Part shown: piece by piece, positions 9,287 to 18,497 of the stretch
Layout of the letters: every line of letters begins with the position of its first letter
Numbering within the stretch: position 1 is the stretch's first letter
Made by a program: the position numbers and the translations under genes
NCBI GenBank assembly: GCA_963621885.1
Contig: CAVFFT010000027.1
Location: 17,954 to 81,953, forward strand
Reading direction: 5' to 3'
From: UMGS1519 sp963621885
Lineage (GTDB): Bacteria > Actinomycetota > Coriobacteriia > Coriobacteriales > Eggerthellaceae
DNA: 64,000 bases
The notes under the pieces: model-generated
What the model was told of the DNA's origin: nothing
Seen by the model: the letters and a program-made list of their open reading frames with translations, nothing else
The model's database searches: none

Positions 9287-10520
9287 AGTCACTCTCGCAC
9301 GCATACTGCTGATTCCGCTTTTTGTGGCGGCTGTGGCCGCGCCGTGGCCTGCGTGGTTTCCGCAGTGGCCCGATGCGGAATTATGGAAGCCGATCATTGC
9401 GGCGCTGGTCTTCATTGTCATTTCGGCGACTGATGCGGTTGACGGTCATTTGGCGCGCAGCCGCAACGAGGTGACGACCCTCGGGAAGTTCATGGATCCG
9501 CTGGCTGACAAGCTGCTGGTGACGGCGGCGTTGCTTGTGCTGGTGGAGCAGCAGGTTCTTCCGTCGTGGGTGGCTCTTATCATCATCGCGCGCGAATTCA
9601 TCGTGTCGGGCATCCGTATGGTGGCGGCTAGCGAAGGCGTGGTCATTGCCGCGAGCTGGTGGGGCAAGGTGAAGACGGTGACGCAGATTGTTGCCATCGT
9701 GCTCTTCCTTATCAAGGGAACGCCGCTTCTGGGCTTTTACAACCAGTCCTTGGATGACGGCATGTATCTGCTTGCCTGGTTCGCGATGCTGCTCGCCGTG
9801 TTCTTCACCATCGTGAGCATGCTGGATTACTTCCGCAAGGCGCGTACCCTTCTGGGTTTTGGCGAAGAGGGAAGCGAAGCGGAAAGTGGCGTTGCGGCTG
9901 GTGCGGGTGCGATCAAAGGCGCAGCTGCGGTGGCTGGTGCGGGTGCGGCGGCCGGCGAAGGCGAAAGCACGAGCGTCGACGCGAGTGCGGGAACAACCGA
10001 CGCGGCCGCGGGAACAGGCGTTTTCACTCCCGAGCTCATCGAGAAAGCAACAAGTGTGCTTGAAGCGGCGCGTGCTGCCGGCAAGCATATTGCGACCGCT
10101 GAGAGTTGCACGGGCGGTCTTATCAGCGGCGCGCTGACCGCTATCGCCGGTTCGAGCGATGTGGTCGCGGGCGGCATCGTGAGCTATAGCAACGAGGTGA
10201 AAGAGGCGCGGCTTGGCGTGCCGGCAGACGTCATCGAGACGCAGGGAGCGGTCAGCTACGAGACCGCGTGCGCGATGGCTGAAGGCGCGTGTCGTGAACT
10301 GAGCGTTGACCTTGCGGTATCGGTAACGGGCATTGCGGGCCCGGGCGGAGCCGTTCCCGGCAAGCCGGTAGGCACGGTCTGGATTGGCGTTTGCGACAAC
10401 TCGGGCGCGGATGCGCGCGTGTACCATTTTGCCGGCTCACGTGATGAGGTGCGCGCACAAACCGTCGCGGCGGCTCTCGATACGCTTGCGGCCCATATGG
10501 AGACGCCGGTTCGCGCTTAG
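9237..10520 (+). CDS. fused phosphatidylglycerophosphate synthase - CinA/PncC amidase
   Basis: Two enzymes in one frame. The N-terminal ~200 residues are a multi-helix CDP-alcohol phosphatidyltransferase with the complete D-x2-DG-x2-AR-x8-G-x3-D-x3-D motif (from DAVDGHLAR to FMDPLADK), as in PgsA, which makes phosphatidylglycerol phosphate. An Ala/Gly-rich linker of ~55 residues follows. The C-terminal ~165 residues are a CinA C-terminal domain (ATAESCTGG, VTGIAGPGG, GKPVGTVWIG), the nicotinamide-mononucleotide amidase type. In Bacillus pgsA and cinA are separate adjacent genes before recA. The start is uncertain: ATG 9237 or 9246, both overlapping rimO, after GGAAGG at 9229. No stop or restart separates the two halves. 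Confidence 0.88.
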   Translation: MAAMESSSQKLWTPANKVTLARILLIPLFVAAVAAPWPAWFPQWPDAELWKPIIAALVFIVISATDAVDGHLARSRNEVTTLGKFMDPLADKLLVTAALLVLVEQQVLPSWVALIIIAREFIVSGIRMVAASEGVVIAASWWGKVKTVTQIVAIVLFLIKGTPLLGFYNQSLDDGMYLLAWFAMLLAVFFTIVSMLDYFRKARTLLGFGEEGSEAESGVAAGAGAIKGAAAVAGAGAAAGEGESTSVDASAGTTDAAAGTGVFTPELIEKATSVLEAARAAGKHIATAESCTGGLISGALTAIAGSSDVVAGGIVSYSNEVKEARLGVPADVIETQGAVSYETACAMAEGACRELSVDLAVSVTGIAGPGGAVPGKPVGTVWIGVCDNSGADARVYHFAGSRDEVRAQTVAAALDTLAAHMETPVRA

Positions 10521-10548
10521 CAAGGCGCAGCTTGTCGATTGGTTTGAT

Positions 10549-10576
10549 GCCGGCTGATGCCGGCGGGTGCTGTTTT
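10549..10576 (+). terminator. possible terminator after pgsA-cinA
   Basis: A six-base GC stem (10549-10554 with 10559-10564) with a TGAT loop arises from a tandem TGATGCCGGC repeat, and a TTTT run follows about 8 nt later. The gap before the T-run makes it weak. Confidence 0.35.
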
Positions 10577-10770
10577 CGCGCGACATCCGGTTTGGCCATT
10601 CCATGATAGGTGGCTGCCTATAAATCGTGACAAAGTCTGTTCGTACGCATTCTTCTCTGGCGTCTTTCCCGATTCGCTTGAGAAGGGGATTCATATGACA
10701 CCCGCGTGAGAATTCTGGGAAAGCGAAAAGAGACGCTTCGTCTATTCTCGTTCACATGGGCGGTGTTGGC

Positions 10771-10798
10771 TTGACAGGCGAACAACCGTTCGTATAAT
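10771..10798 (+). promoter_or_regulatory. recA promoter
   Basis: Perfect -35 TTGACA (10771-10776) and perfect -10 TATAAT (10793-10798), separated by 16 bp. The recA start codon follows 32 bp later, after AAGGAGG. Confidence 0.88.
10779..10792. promoter_or_regulatory. LexA/SOS box in the recA promoter
   Basis: CGAACAACCGTTCG matches the Gram-positive SOS operator CGAAC-N4-GTTCG exactly. It fills nearly the whole spacer between -35 and -10, so a bound LexA would directly block RNA polymerase. Confidence 0.9.
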
Positions 10799-10830
10799 GA
10801 CTGCGTGAATGAAATCCGCAAGGAGGGGCA

Positions 10831-11862
<1,032 letters not shown>

Positions 11863-11921
11863 AGTCTGTCCGCTCTTAGGAGGGCGCGGCTGAAGACTGG
11901 CGACGAATCGGGATGGTTCTG

Positions 11922-12665
11922 ATGGATGAGGCGAGACGGCAGACGCTTGAGAGCTTGAAAGCGCGCGTTGCCGCGCTCGAAGGGGAAGATTGCCCACCTG
12001 CGCGCGAGCGCAAGGAACCCCGCGTCTTTTCCCGCCATACCGTCGCCTCCACCGCACGTGAAGAGGCGGGCTTTCAGCCTGCATGGGAAGAGATTCCGCC
12101 CTTTGAGTTGTCTTGCGTGCCCGAACCAAGCGGGATGCCTGAACCAAGTGGGGCGCCGTACGAGTCGTCCGCATCACGCGCCGACAAGTCCGAGGGAAAG
12201 GATCCTCGCAGTTCAGGCGATGCGTTTCGCGACATTGTCCGGCTGTGCGGCTATCACGATTTTTGCAGCGACGGAATGCGCAAACGGCTTGCGCGTGAGG
12301 GCTTCGCGAATGAGGTCGCACAGGAAGCCGTTGGCGAAGCAGTGCGCATTGGGCTTATTGACGACTTGCGTTGGGGCGAGATGCGCATAGCCGCGCTTAT
12401 GCGAAAAGGCGTCGGTGTGGTGCGCATCGAGCGCGATCTCGCCGATAGCGGCATCGACATCGGACGAATCAGGGATTGGCCGGAAGCGTTCCAGGAGCGT
12501 TTTGGAAGCGAATACGAGCGCGCGTCCGAACAGCTGCGTAAAAGCCCGCCGCATGCGAAGAATCTCCGGGCGGCCGCCTATGGAAAGCTGATTAGGAAAG
12601 GCTATACGCCCGCGGTGGCGCATCGCGTCAGTGGCGAGTGGTACGAGAATCATTGCGACGCCTAA
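11922..12665 (+). CDS. recX: RecX family regulator of RecA
   Basis: The C-terminal ~150 residues have the RecX three-helix repeats (SDGMRKRLAREGF, IGLIDDLRWGEMRI, GVVRIERDLADSGID, LIRKGYTPAVAHRV). RecX modulates RecA filaments. The first ~85 residues are a low-complexity, Pro/Glu/Ser-rich extension not found in short RecX proteins. Start choice is open between ATG 11913 and ATG 11922; the latter has CGGGA at 8 nt spacing. Placement directly after recA supports the call, since RecX sequences are divergent. Confidence 0.82.
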   Translation: MDEARRQTLESLKARVAALEGEDCPPARERKEPRVFSRHTVASTAREEAGFQPAWEEIPPFELSCVPEPSGMPEPSGAPYESSASRADKSEGKDPRSSGDAFRDIVRLCGYHDFCSDGMRKRLAREGFANEVAQEAVGEAVRIGLIDDLRWGEMRIAALMRKGVGVVRIERDLADSGIDIGRIRDWPEAFQERFGSEYERASEQLRKSPPHAKNLRAAAYGKLIRKGYTPAVAHRVSGEWYENHCDA

Positions 12666-12774
12666 TGCCGCGCATGCCCGCAAGTCGCTTCGTTTGCGGT
12701 ATCGTGTTGTGACACTCAGAATCGCTCGGGCTGCTACGTAACCGCAGGCTCGCATTGTCTTAACGGGAGGGCGT

Positions 12775-13695
12775 ATGCCGAAGGTCTCAATCATTCTTCC
12801 CACGCATAACGGCACGGAATTTCTTGCCGATACGCTCGCGAGCATTCAAATGCAGACGCTCGATGACATCGAGCTCATCTGCGTAGATGATGCGTCGACT
12901 GACAGTACGCTTCGACTCCTTCAGCTGTTCGGGGAGGATTTTCCCCAGCTGCGTCTGATTTCTTTTCCGGAAAACCGAGGCGTTTCCGCGGCGCGTAACG
13001 AGGGTATGCGTGTGGCGCAAGGCGAATATCTTTGCTTCATCGACGATGATGATTGGTATCCGTCTCCCGATACGCTCGAGCGGATGTATACCGCGGCGAA
13101 GACGCATGATGCGCCGGCAGTCGCGGGGTCATTCAGCGAATACGACAACAGAAACGGCCGCATCACGTCCGACTATCGTGGACAAGGGCATCTTTCCTGC
13201 TTCACCTTCGAGCGCGAAGGGCGGGTGGAATATCGCGACTGGCAAGGGGATTTTGGCTTCCAACGCTTCATGATCAAGCGGAGCGTGGTGGCGGATGCGG
13301 GCATTGTTTTCCCGCCGTATCGGCGCCATGAGGATCCGGTCTTTCTCGTGCAGGCTCTGCTCGAGGCGGGCTGGTTCTATGCGATCCCCGACGTGGTCTA
13401 TCGCTATCGGTACCACCATAAGCCGCGCCTGCTTGCGCCCGAGGCGATTGACGAGGCCTTTGAGGCGATAGCGGATGTTCTCGCGATTGCTTCGCTCCAG
13501 GATTTGCCGAAGCTGCGCGCCTATCAGATAGAGCTCATGAAAGCCTATGCGCACGACTATTACGGCCTTTTGTTCTGCGAGGATGAGCTGTTGCAATTGC
13601 GCACTCGTCTGCTTCGGGAAATCATGTCGCAGGAATGCTTCCAGGAGGCGGCTGGCGTGGTGAGCAAGTGCGTCTCCTCTTTGCGTCACGCTTAA
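12775..13695 (+). CDS. family 2 glycosyltransferase
   Basis: GT-A fold transferase of 306 residues: the N-terminal VSIILPTHNGTEF nucleotide-sugar motif, CVDDASTDST, NRGVSAARNEG and the metal-binding FIDDDDWY. The acceptor and sugar are not predictable. A strong GGGAGG site lies 5 nt upstream of ATG 12775. It stands between recX and a convergent flippase gene, and the two stop codons overlap (4 bp). With the flippase it looks like a two-gene surface-polysaccharide insertion in a trunk that otherwise keeps the order recA-recX-rny. Confidence 0.88.
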   Translation: MPKVSIILPTHNGTEFLADTLASIQMQTLDDIELICVDDASTDSTLRLLQLFGEDFPQLRLISFPENRGVSAARNEGMRVAQGEYLCFIDDDDWYPSPDTLERMYTAAKTHDAPAVAGSFSEYDNRNGRITSDYRGQGHLSCFTFEREGRVEYRDWQGDFGFQRFMIKRSVVADAGIVFPPYRRHEDPVFLVQALLEAGWFYAIPDVVYRYRYHHKPRLLAPEAIDEAFEAIADVLAIASLQDLPKLRAYQIELMKAYAHDYYGLLFCEDELLQLRTRLLREIMSQECFQEAAGVVSKCVSSLRHA

Positions 13696-15218
13696 CGCTT
13701 CAGAAGCTTGCGGCGCATGCCCTGTACAAGCGTGCGCAGGATGTCCTTCTCTCCCTCATTAAACGAGAAGAGCCAGCATACGCCCAGGTAGGCGCCGCTA
13801 TACACAAGAAGGTAGGCAATCAGAATCGGCCAGCTGCTTGCGGCAGGTAACACGAGCGCCACGAGTGCAGCGCTTGCGACAAACAGGATGAAGGGGGCAA
13901 GTGCGATGCGACAGATGTTCCGCCAGAACAGGGGAATGTCGATGCCGGTGCGCTTCCAGTAATACCAGTTCATGACAACGCCACTGCCAAGGAAGAGCGC
14001 GCCGGCCGTTGAGGCAGCCGCTCCGATGACCCCCGTCGAAGGAACGATGAGAATCGTGACGATGATGTTGACGACCGCGGTTGCGAAATAGACGCGCGCG
14101 CGGAAGCCGTAGCTGTTGTTCACACGCAGGATGGTAAGCCCCACATTCTGAATGAGGTCGATTGTGAACGGTACCATGATGATGACGGCGACAAGGTACG
14201 CGTCGTGGTAGCCGTCTCCCGCCCAGAGGCTGATGAAAGCGTCGCCGAATACGATGAATCCCGTGAGCACCGCGCCGAGCACGAAGAAGGAAAGCCGGCC
14301 GATGCGGATGAAGAGGTGCGAAAGCGTTTCGCCCGATTCCTCGCCGCGGTAGATGCGCGTGACTTTCGGAAGGAAGACCGCTGAAACCGCGATGCCAAGC
14401 GGCATGTAGCACATGAAAACCTGGGCCGCGATGCCATAGACCGCCACGATGTCGGTTCCGAAGAAGTAGCCGAGAATAAGCTGGTCGGTGCGCCAAAACA
14501 CCTGGTCGGCAATCGTGGCAAGCAGGATTGATCCGGAAAATACGAGAAGCGAGCGCGCGAGTTTGCGGTCGAATTCGTGCAGCGTGACCGTGACGCCCAG
14601 ACGGCGTTTCACGTAGTAGCGGCGCAGCAGCGCCTCGATAGCGACGGTGGCAAGCTGCACCGCGACAACCGAGATTGCGTAGGGGTAGAAGAGCACCGCG
14701 ATCACAATCGCCACAGGCTGGAGGGCGGTGAGTACGACCTGGATGCCATATTGGAAGGTGAAGCGCTCATGGGATTCCACCGTTGAGCTGTAGATGGAAT
14801 TGTTGAGCACGATGATCACGTTGGCGATAAGCACGACGAGCATCAGCGAGAGTTCGGACAGCTCGGCCGGCGTGAGCGATTCTGCGTAGGCAACGTTGGC
14901 GATGGCGATTAGCACACCGCCCGCCGCGATGGCGACAAGGGAAAGGACGCGATAGAGGATGCGCGACACGCCCAGCACGTTCTCGGCCTTCTCCTGCTCG
15001 TGGAGGGCGAGATACTTCGTGTAGTATCGCTGCACGGCGGCGGACACGGTGGAGTTCATGATGAGAAGCCAGGCCATCACCGATCCCACGAGCTGATACA
15101 GGCCGAATTCGGATCGTCCGATAAAGCCGAGCAGCAGGGGCACATAGATGAGATTGACTATCACCTGCACGATCATGTACAGGTAGTTCACCAATGCACC
15201 TTTTGAGCGTTCGTTCAC
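13692..15218 (-). CDS. polysaccharide flippase (Wzx-like, MOP superfamily)
   Basis: Integral membrane protein of 508 residues with about 12-14 hydrophobic segments and the polysaccharide-transport pattern near the N-terminus (GALVNYLYMIVQVIVNLIYVP), typical of lipid-linked oligosaccharide flippases. I place the start at GTG 15218, preceded by AAAGG with 5-nt spacing. The open frame extends to 15332 but that part has no membrane segment and no ribosome binding site. It converges on the family-2 glycosyltransferase and diverges from rny. A second flippase is at 48159. The substrate is unknown. Confidence 0.86.
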   Translation of the reverse strand: MNERSKGALVNYLYMIVQVIVNLIYVPLLLGFIGRSEFGLYQLVGSVMAWLLIMNSTVSAAVQRYYTKYLALHEQEKAENVLGVSRILYRVLSLVAIAAGGVLIAIANVAYAESLTPAELSELSLMLVVLIANVIIVLNNSIYSSTVESHERFTFQYGIQVVLTALQPVAIVIAVLFYPYAISVVAVQLATVAIEALLRRYYVKRRLGVTVTLHEFDRKLARSLLVFSGSILLATIADQVFWRTDQLILGYFFGTDIVAVYGIAAQVFMCYMPLGIAVSAVFLPKVTRIYRGEESGETLSHLFIRIGRLSFFVLGAVLTGFIVFGDAFISLWAGDGYHDAYLVAVIIMVPFTIDLIQNVGLTILRVNNSYGFRARVYFATAVVNIIVTILIVPSTGVIGAAASTAGALFLGSGVVMNWYYWKRTGIDIPLFWRNICRIALAPFILFVASAALVALVLPAASSWPILIAYLLVYSGAYLGVCWLFSFNEGEKDILRTLVQGMRRKLLKR

Positions 15219-15358
15219 AAATGCCTTTCTGGCGGGGGATGTCGGAAAGCCTTTGCACGAGGCGTAGGAAATGCCCTCGTGTGAGCTTACAGGGTAAGCG
15301 AATTCCGTTTTCGCGCCGTGACTTTTAAGCAATATCCAGAATAGGATGCTCTCGGAGT

Positions 15359-15494
15359 GCTTCGTTCCTCGCCGCCTGGTTCAGGTCGAACCGTTTCGCT
15401 CCACGCCGCCCAGCTCAGTTCGAACCGTTTCGCTCGCGCCCGCCCGGTTCGTCCGGGACCACTTCGTTCCGCACTGCCCGGTTTGCTGCGCATT
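15359..15494. repeat. 34-bp degenerate tandem repeat, 4 units
   Basis: Units start at 15359, 15393, 15427 and 15461, each exactly 34 bp. Units 1 and 2 match at 27 of 34 positions; all share a core of the form KYTTCGYTCC plus GCCGCCC/GCCCGG. The length is not a multiple of three, which argues against coding. Confidence 0.75.
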
Positions 15495-15723
15495 CCGGCA
15501 AGGCCAGCGCGAGAGCGGCTCATTTACCTGCGCATTAGCGCGTGAATGTCGCGCAACAGCCCTCGGTCATTATGGGTAGATAATGACTATCACTCCTTTT
15601 CGGTGAAGTGGACGGGCGAACGGAGTAATATAGGTGCACTATGAGTATACGCACCCGCAGTAGGTGTATTGAGATAACGACAAGTGAATAAAGTCAGATC
15701 AAATGCCGGTCTGCGGTATGCTC

Positions 15724-15749
15724 ATGCCAGTTTCCACTGGCATTTTTTT
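15724..15749 (+). terminator. intrinsic terminator/attenuator upstream of rny
   Basis: The 7-bp stem ATGCCAG/CTGGCAT (15724-15730 with 15737-15743) is followed by an unbroken run of Ts. It points into rny, whose ATG is at 15787. The nearest upstream + strand gene ended 2 kb earlier. Confidence 0.88.
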
Positions 15750-15786
15750 GCGAATGACAACGCGCTTCAGAGCTAAGGAGCATGTA

Positions 15787-17379
15787 ATGGAAACTATTTT
15801 TATCGTGATTGGCGTCCTTGTTGGCGCCATCGGCGGGGTAATTGGCGCCCGCCAGATTGGGTCGCAGTCGAAGAAACGCACCGAGGCGGAGGCCGAGCGC
15901 ATCGTGGCTGATGCGAGGGAAAAGGCCGAGATTCTCCAGCGTGAAAAGATGATTGAGGCCAAGGACGAAATCACCAAGATGCGTCAGAAGGCCGACGAAG
16001 AGAACACCGCCCGCCTCGACAAGGCCCGTGCGGAAGAGAATCGCCTGGACAATCTCAAGCGCTCGCTGGACAAGCGCAGCGACACCCTCGATTCGCGTGA
16101 GCATCGCCTGTCGAGCATGCAGGGCCAGGTTGAAAAGCGTGAGCGCGACCTCGAGCGCGACCAGGAGGCTCTTGACGGTCTTCGCCGCGATTACGAGGAC
16201 CGCCTCGACGAGGTGGATGCGCGCATCGGCGAGATCAACGACCGCCTCGAGCAGGTCAGCGGCATGACGAGCGCTGAAGCCAAGGAAGAGCTGCTTGAGA
16301 ACCTGCGTGGCGAGGTGGCGCATGAATCCGCCGCCATCATTCGCGATGCGGAAAGCCGGACACGCCTTGAGGCCGAAAAGAAGAGCCGCGAGATCCTGAG
16401 CGTTGCCATCCAGCGCATGGCGAGCGAGTACACCACCGAAACGACGGTTCACACGGTCGCACTTCCGAGCGACGACCTGAAGGGCCGCATCATTGGTCGC
16501 GAAGGCCGCAACATCCGCTCCTTCGAGCAGATCACCGGCGCGAACCTTATCATCGACGACACGCCGGAGTGCGTGACCATCAGCTGCTTCGACCCGGTGC
16601 GCCGCGAAGTCGCGCGCATCACGATGGAGAACCTCGTCGCGGACGGCCGCATTCATCCGGCGCGCATCGAGGAGATGTACGAGAAGGCCTCGAAGTATGT
16701 CGACAAGCAGGTGCAGGAAGCAGGCGAGCAGGCGAGCTTCGAAGCGGGCATTCACGACCTGCATCCCGAGCTCATCACGACGCTGGGCCGTCTGCGCTAC
16801 CGCACGTCCTACGGCCAGAATGTGCTCAACCATTCGCTCGAGGTCGCATATCTCGCTGGCTTCATGGCGAGCGAACTTGGCCTCGATTCGATTCCGGCAA
16901 AGCGCGCCGGCCTGCTTCACGATATCGGCAAGGCCGTTACGCATGAGGTCGACGGCAGCCATGCGGTCATCGGCGCCGACCTCGCCCGTCGCTTTGGCGA
17001 ACGCCCCGAGATCGTGCACGCCATCGAAGCGCATCACAACGACATCGAGCCCAATTCGGTTCTCGATATTCTGACGCAGGCGGCCGACGCCATTTCCGCT
17101 GCCCGTCCTGGCGCTCGCAAGGAAACGCTCGACGCCTACATCAAGCGCCTTGAGAAGCTCGAGGAGATTGCGAACAGCTACGATGGCGTGGAGCGCACCT
17201 ACGCCATCCAGGCGGGCCGCGAGGTTCGCGTGATGGTGGTACCCGAGACGGTTGACGAGGCGCAGACCACGGTGCTCGCGCACGATATCGCCAAGCGCAT
17301 CGAGAACGAAATGCAGTATCCCGGCCAGGTTAAGGTGGTCGTCATTCGGGAAAGCCGCGCCACCGCCGTTGCGAAATAG
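15787..17379 (+). CDS. rny: ribonuclease Y
   Basis: Membrane-anchored endoribonuclease that initiates mRNA decay. An N-terminal transmembrane helix (residues 3-23) is followed by a long coiled coil (about 30-190), a KH RNA-binding domain (IGREGRNIRSFEQITGANL, about 235-290) and an HD metal-dependent phosphodiesterase domain (GLLHDIGKAV). The length, 530 residues, is normal. The ATG at 15787 follows AAGGAG; upstream in-frame ATGs would add a segment translated from the terminator stem. Expression may be controlled by the upstream terminator. The next gene begins 8 bp after its stop. Confidence 0.96.
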   Translation: METIFIVIGVLVGAIGGVIGARQIGSQSKKRTEAEAERIVADAREKAEILQREKMIEAKDEITKMRQKADEENTARLDKARAEENRLDNLKRSLDKRSDTLDSREHRLSSMQGQVEKRERDLERDQEALDGLRRDYEDRLDEVDARIGEINDRLEQVSGMTSAEAKEELLENLRGEVAHESAAIIRDAESRTRLEAEKKSREILSVAIQRMASEYTTETTVHTVALPSDDLKGRIIGREGRNIRSFEQITGANLIIDDTPECVTISCFDPVRREVARITMENLVADGRIHPARIEEMYEKASKYVDKQVQEAGEQASFEAGIHDLHPELITTLGRLRYRTSYGQNVLNHSLEVAYLAGFMASELGLDSIPAKRAGLLHDIGKAVTHEVDGSHAVIGADLARRFGERPEIVHAIEAHHNDIEPNSVLDILTQAADAISAARPGARKETLDAYIKRLEKLEEIANSYDGVERTYAIQAGREVRVMVVPETVDEAQTTVLAHDIAKRIENEMQYPGQVKVVVIRESRATAVAK

Positions 17380-17387
17380 GGCATCCG

Positions 17388-18497
17388 ATGCCCACCGGCG
17401 GCGCGAAGCCCGATAAGGAGCTCGTGCGTTTTATCGACGAGCTTGCGGGAAGCGACCAGATTCGGGTAGATGAGGATTTGGGCTGCGGCTTTGTCCGTCT
17501 TCGCGCAAGCGAAGCGGACAGGCGCCAGGCCCAGCAAGATATCCGTGGCTGCGAGGATGTTGTCCTCGAGCTGCTCCGCAATTCGCGTGACGCCGGCGCG
17601 CGCATCATCTGCGTTGCGACGCGTCGTGATGCTGAAAAGCGCGAGTTCGTCGTCATTGACGACGGATGCGGCATTCCCGCTTCCATGTGGGATAAAGTCT
17701 TCGAACCGCGCGTGACAAGCCGTCTTGACAGCTTCCATGAGGATCTGTGGGGCGTGCACGGTCGCGGCATGGCACTCTTTTCCATTGCAAGCTCCACGGT
17801 GGAGCATCGCGTAGTCGCGTCGGAGGACGGCCGCGGGAGCGCCATTCGCGTGGTGGCCGATACGACGAAGCTTTCGGAAAAGACCGACCAGTCGAGCCTG
17901 CCGCAGTACGCCATCGATGTGAATGGGCGTCGTGTCATGCGAGGTCCGCGCAACATCAATCGCATTGTGGCAGAGTTCGCGATTGCTCAGCGCAGCAGTT
18001 GCCTTGTCTATCTGGGAACGCCGAGCCAGGTGCTGGCGACCCTGGTGGCGTATGGCAATCGGGCGCTCTCGCGGGTCGAGCGCGCTTTTGCCGCGGACTG
18101 GCGCGAGTATGCGCTGTGTCTGTGGCCCGCTTTCGCATCGACTCCGGAAGAGTTCGTGGAGATTGCCGCGCGGCTTGGCATGGAGATTTCGGCGCGGAGC
18201 GCCCGCCGCATTCTTGATGGGGAAACGGCGCCGCTCGCGCCCTTTCTCGATAGCCTTTCGCCTCAGGCGCCTTCTGTTTCCCAGAAGTCGGGCTCTTCGG
18301 CTGCCCGCGCAAGCCGACGGAAGCTTCGCTTTGCCGACGATGATCTGCATGCCTTTTCCGCCGACGTGACGAAGGCCTTTGGTTCGCTCGCGTCTTCGTA
18401 TTACCTCAGCGACAAGGTGGAGCCGCAGCTCCGCGTTGGGCGTGATGGCCTGCATGTTTTCATTCCTTTTGCGGAAGAAGAGGGGGACGTCTCATGA
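17388..18497 (+). CDS. uncharacterised GHKL-type ATPase
   Basis: I recognise the ATP-binding fold but not a named family. The N-box is VLELLRNSRDAGA (Asn65), the second motif VIDDGCGIP (Asp91, Gly93) and the lid GVHGRGMALFS (122-132), as in MutL/Hsp90/MORC-type ATPases rather than histidine kinases: there is no H-box or transmembrane segment. The ~170 residues after the ATPase domain match nothing I know. It starts 8 bp after rny and overlaps the next glycosyltransferase by 4 bp (ATGA), so it is co-transcribed with RNase Y. In Bacillus this slot holds ymdB. A role in RNA decay, repair or a surface function is open. Confidence 0.72.
   Translation: MPTGGAKPDKELVRFIDELAGSDQIRVDEDLGCGFVRLRASEADRRQAQQDIRGCEDVVLELLRNSRDAGARIICVATRRDAEKREFVVIDDGCGIPASMWDKVFEPRVTSRLDSFHEDLWGVHGRGMALFSIASSTVEHRVVASEDGRGSAIRVVADTTKLSEKTDQSSLPQYAIDVNGRRVMRGPRNINRIVAEFAIAQRSSCLVYLGTPSQVLATLVAYGNRALSRVERAFAADWREYALCLWPAFASTPEEFVEIAARLGMEISARSARRILDGETAPLAPFLDSLSPQAPSVSQKSGSSAARASRRKLRFADDDLHAFSADVTKAFGSLASSYYLSDKVEPQLRVGRDGLHVFIPFAEEEGDVS

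Larger units (their letters stand above)
10521..10830. other. intergenic region upstream of recA
   Basis: No gene. It contains a GCCGGC-TGAT-GCCGGC hairpin (10549-10564), a plain stretch, and the SOS-controlled recA promoter at 10771-10798. Confidence 0.7.
15219..15786. other. flippase-rny intergenic region
   Basis: 568 bp without a convincing protein gene. It contains four 34-bp degenerate tandem repeats (15359-15494), an AT-richer part (15560-15700) that could hold divergent promoters, and an intrinsic terminator (15724-15749) pointing toward rny with no annotated + strand gene before it. An unannotated small RNA or an attenuated rny leader is therefore likely. Confidence 0.65.

Noticed and set aside
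15380..15430. tRNA-like TTCGAACC segments
   Set aside because: They recall T-arm sequences but are parts of the 34-bp repeats; no cloverleaf can be completed around them.
15359..15494. CRISPR array
   Set aside because: Repeats are contiguous and degenerate without unique spacers, and no cas genes are present in the window.
15346..15579. Small plus-strand frames across the 34-bp repeats
   Set aside because: The repeat period is not a multiple of three, so no frame conserves a peptide, and no ribosome binding site is present.
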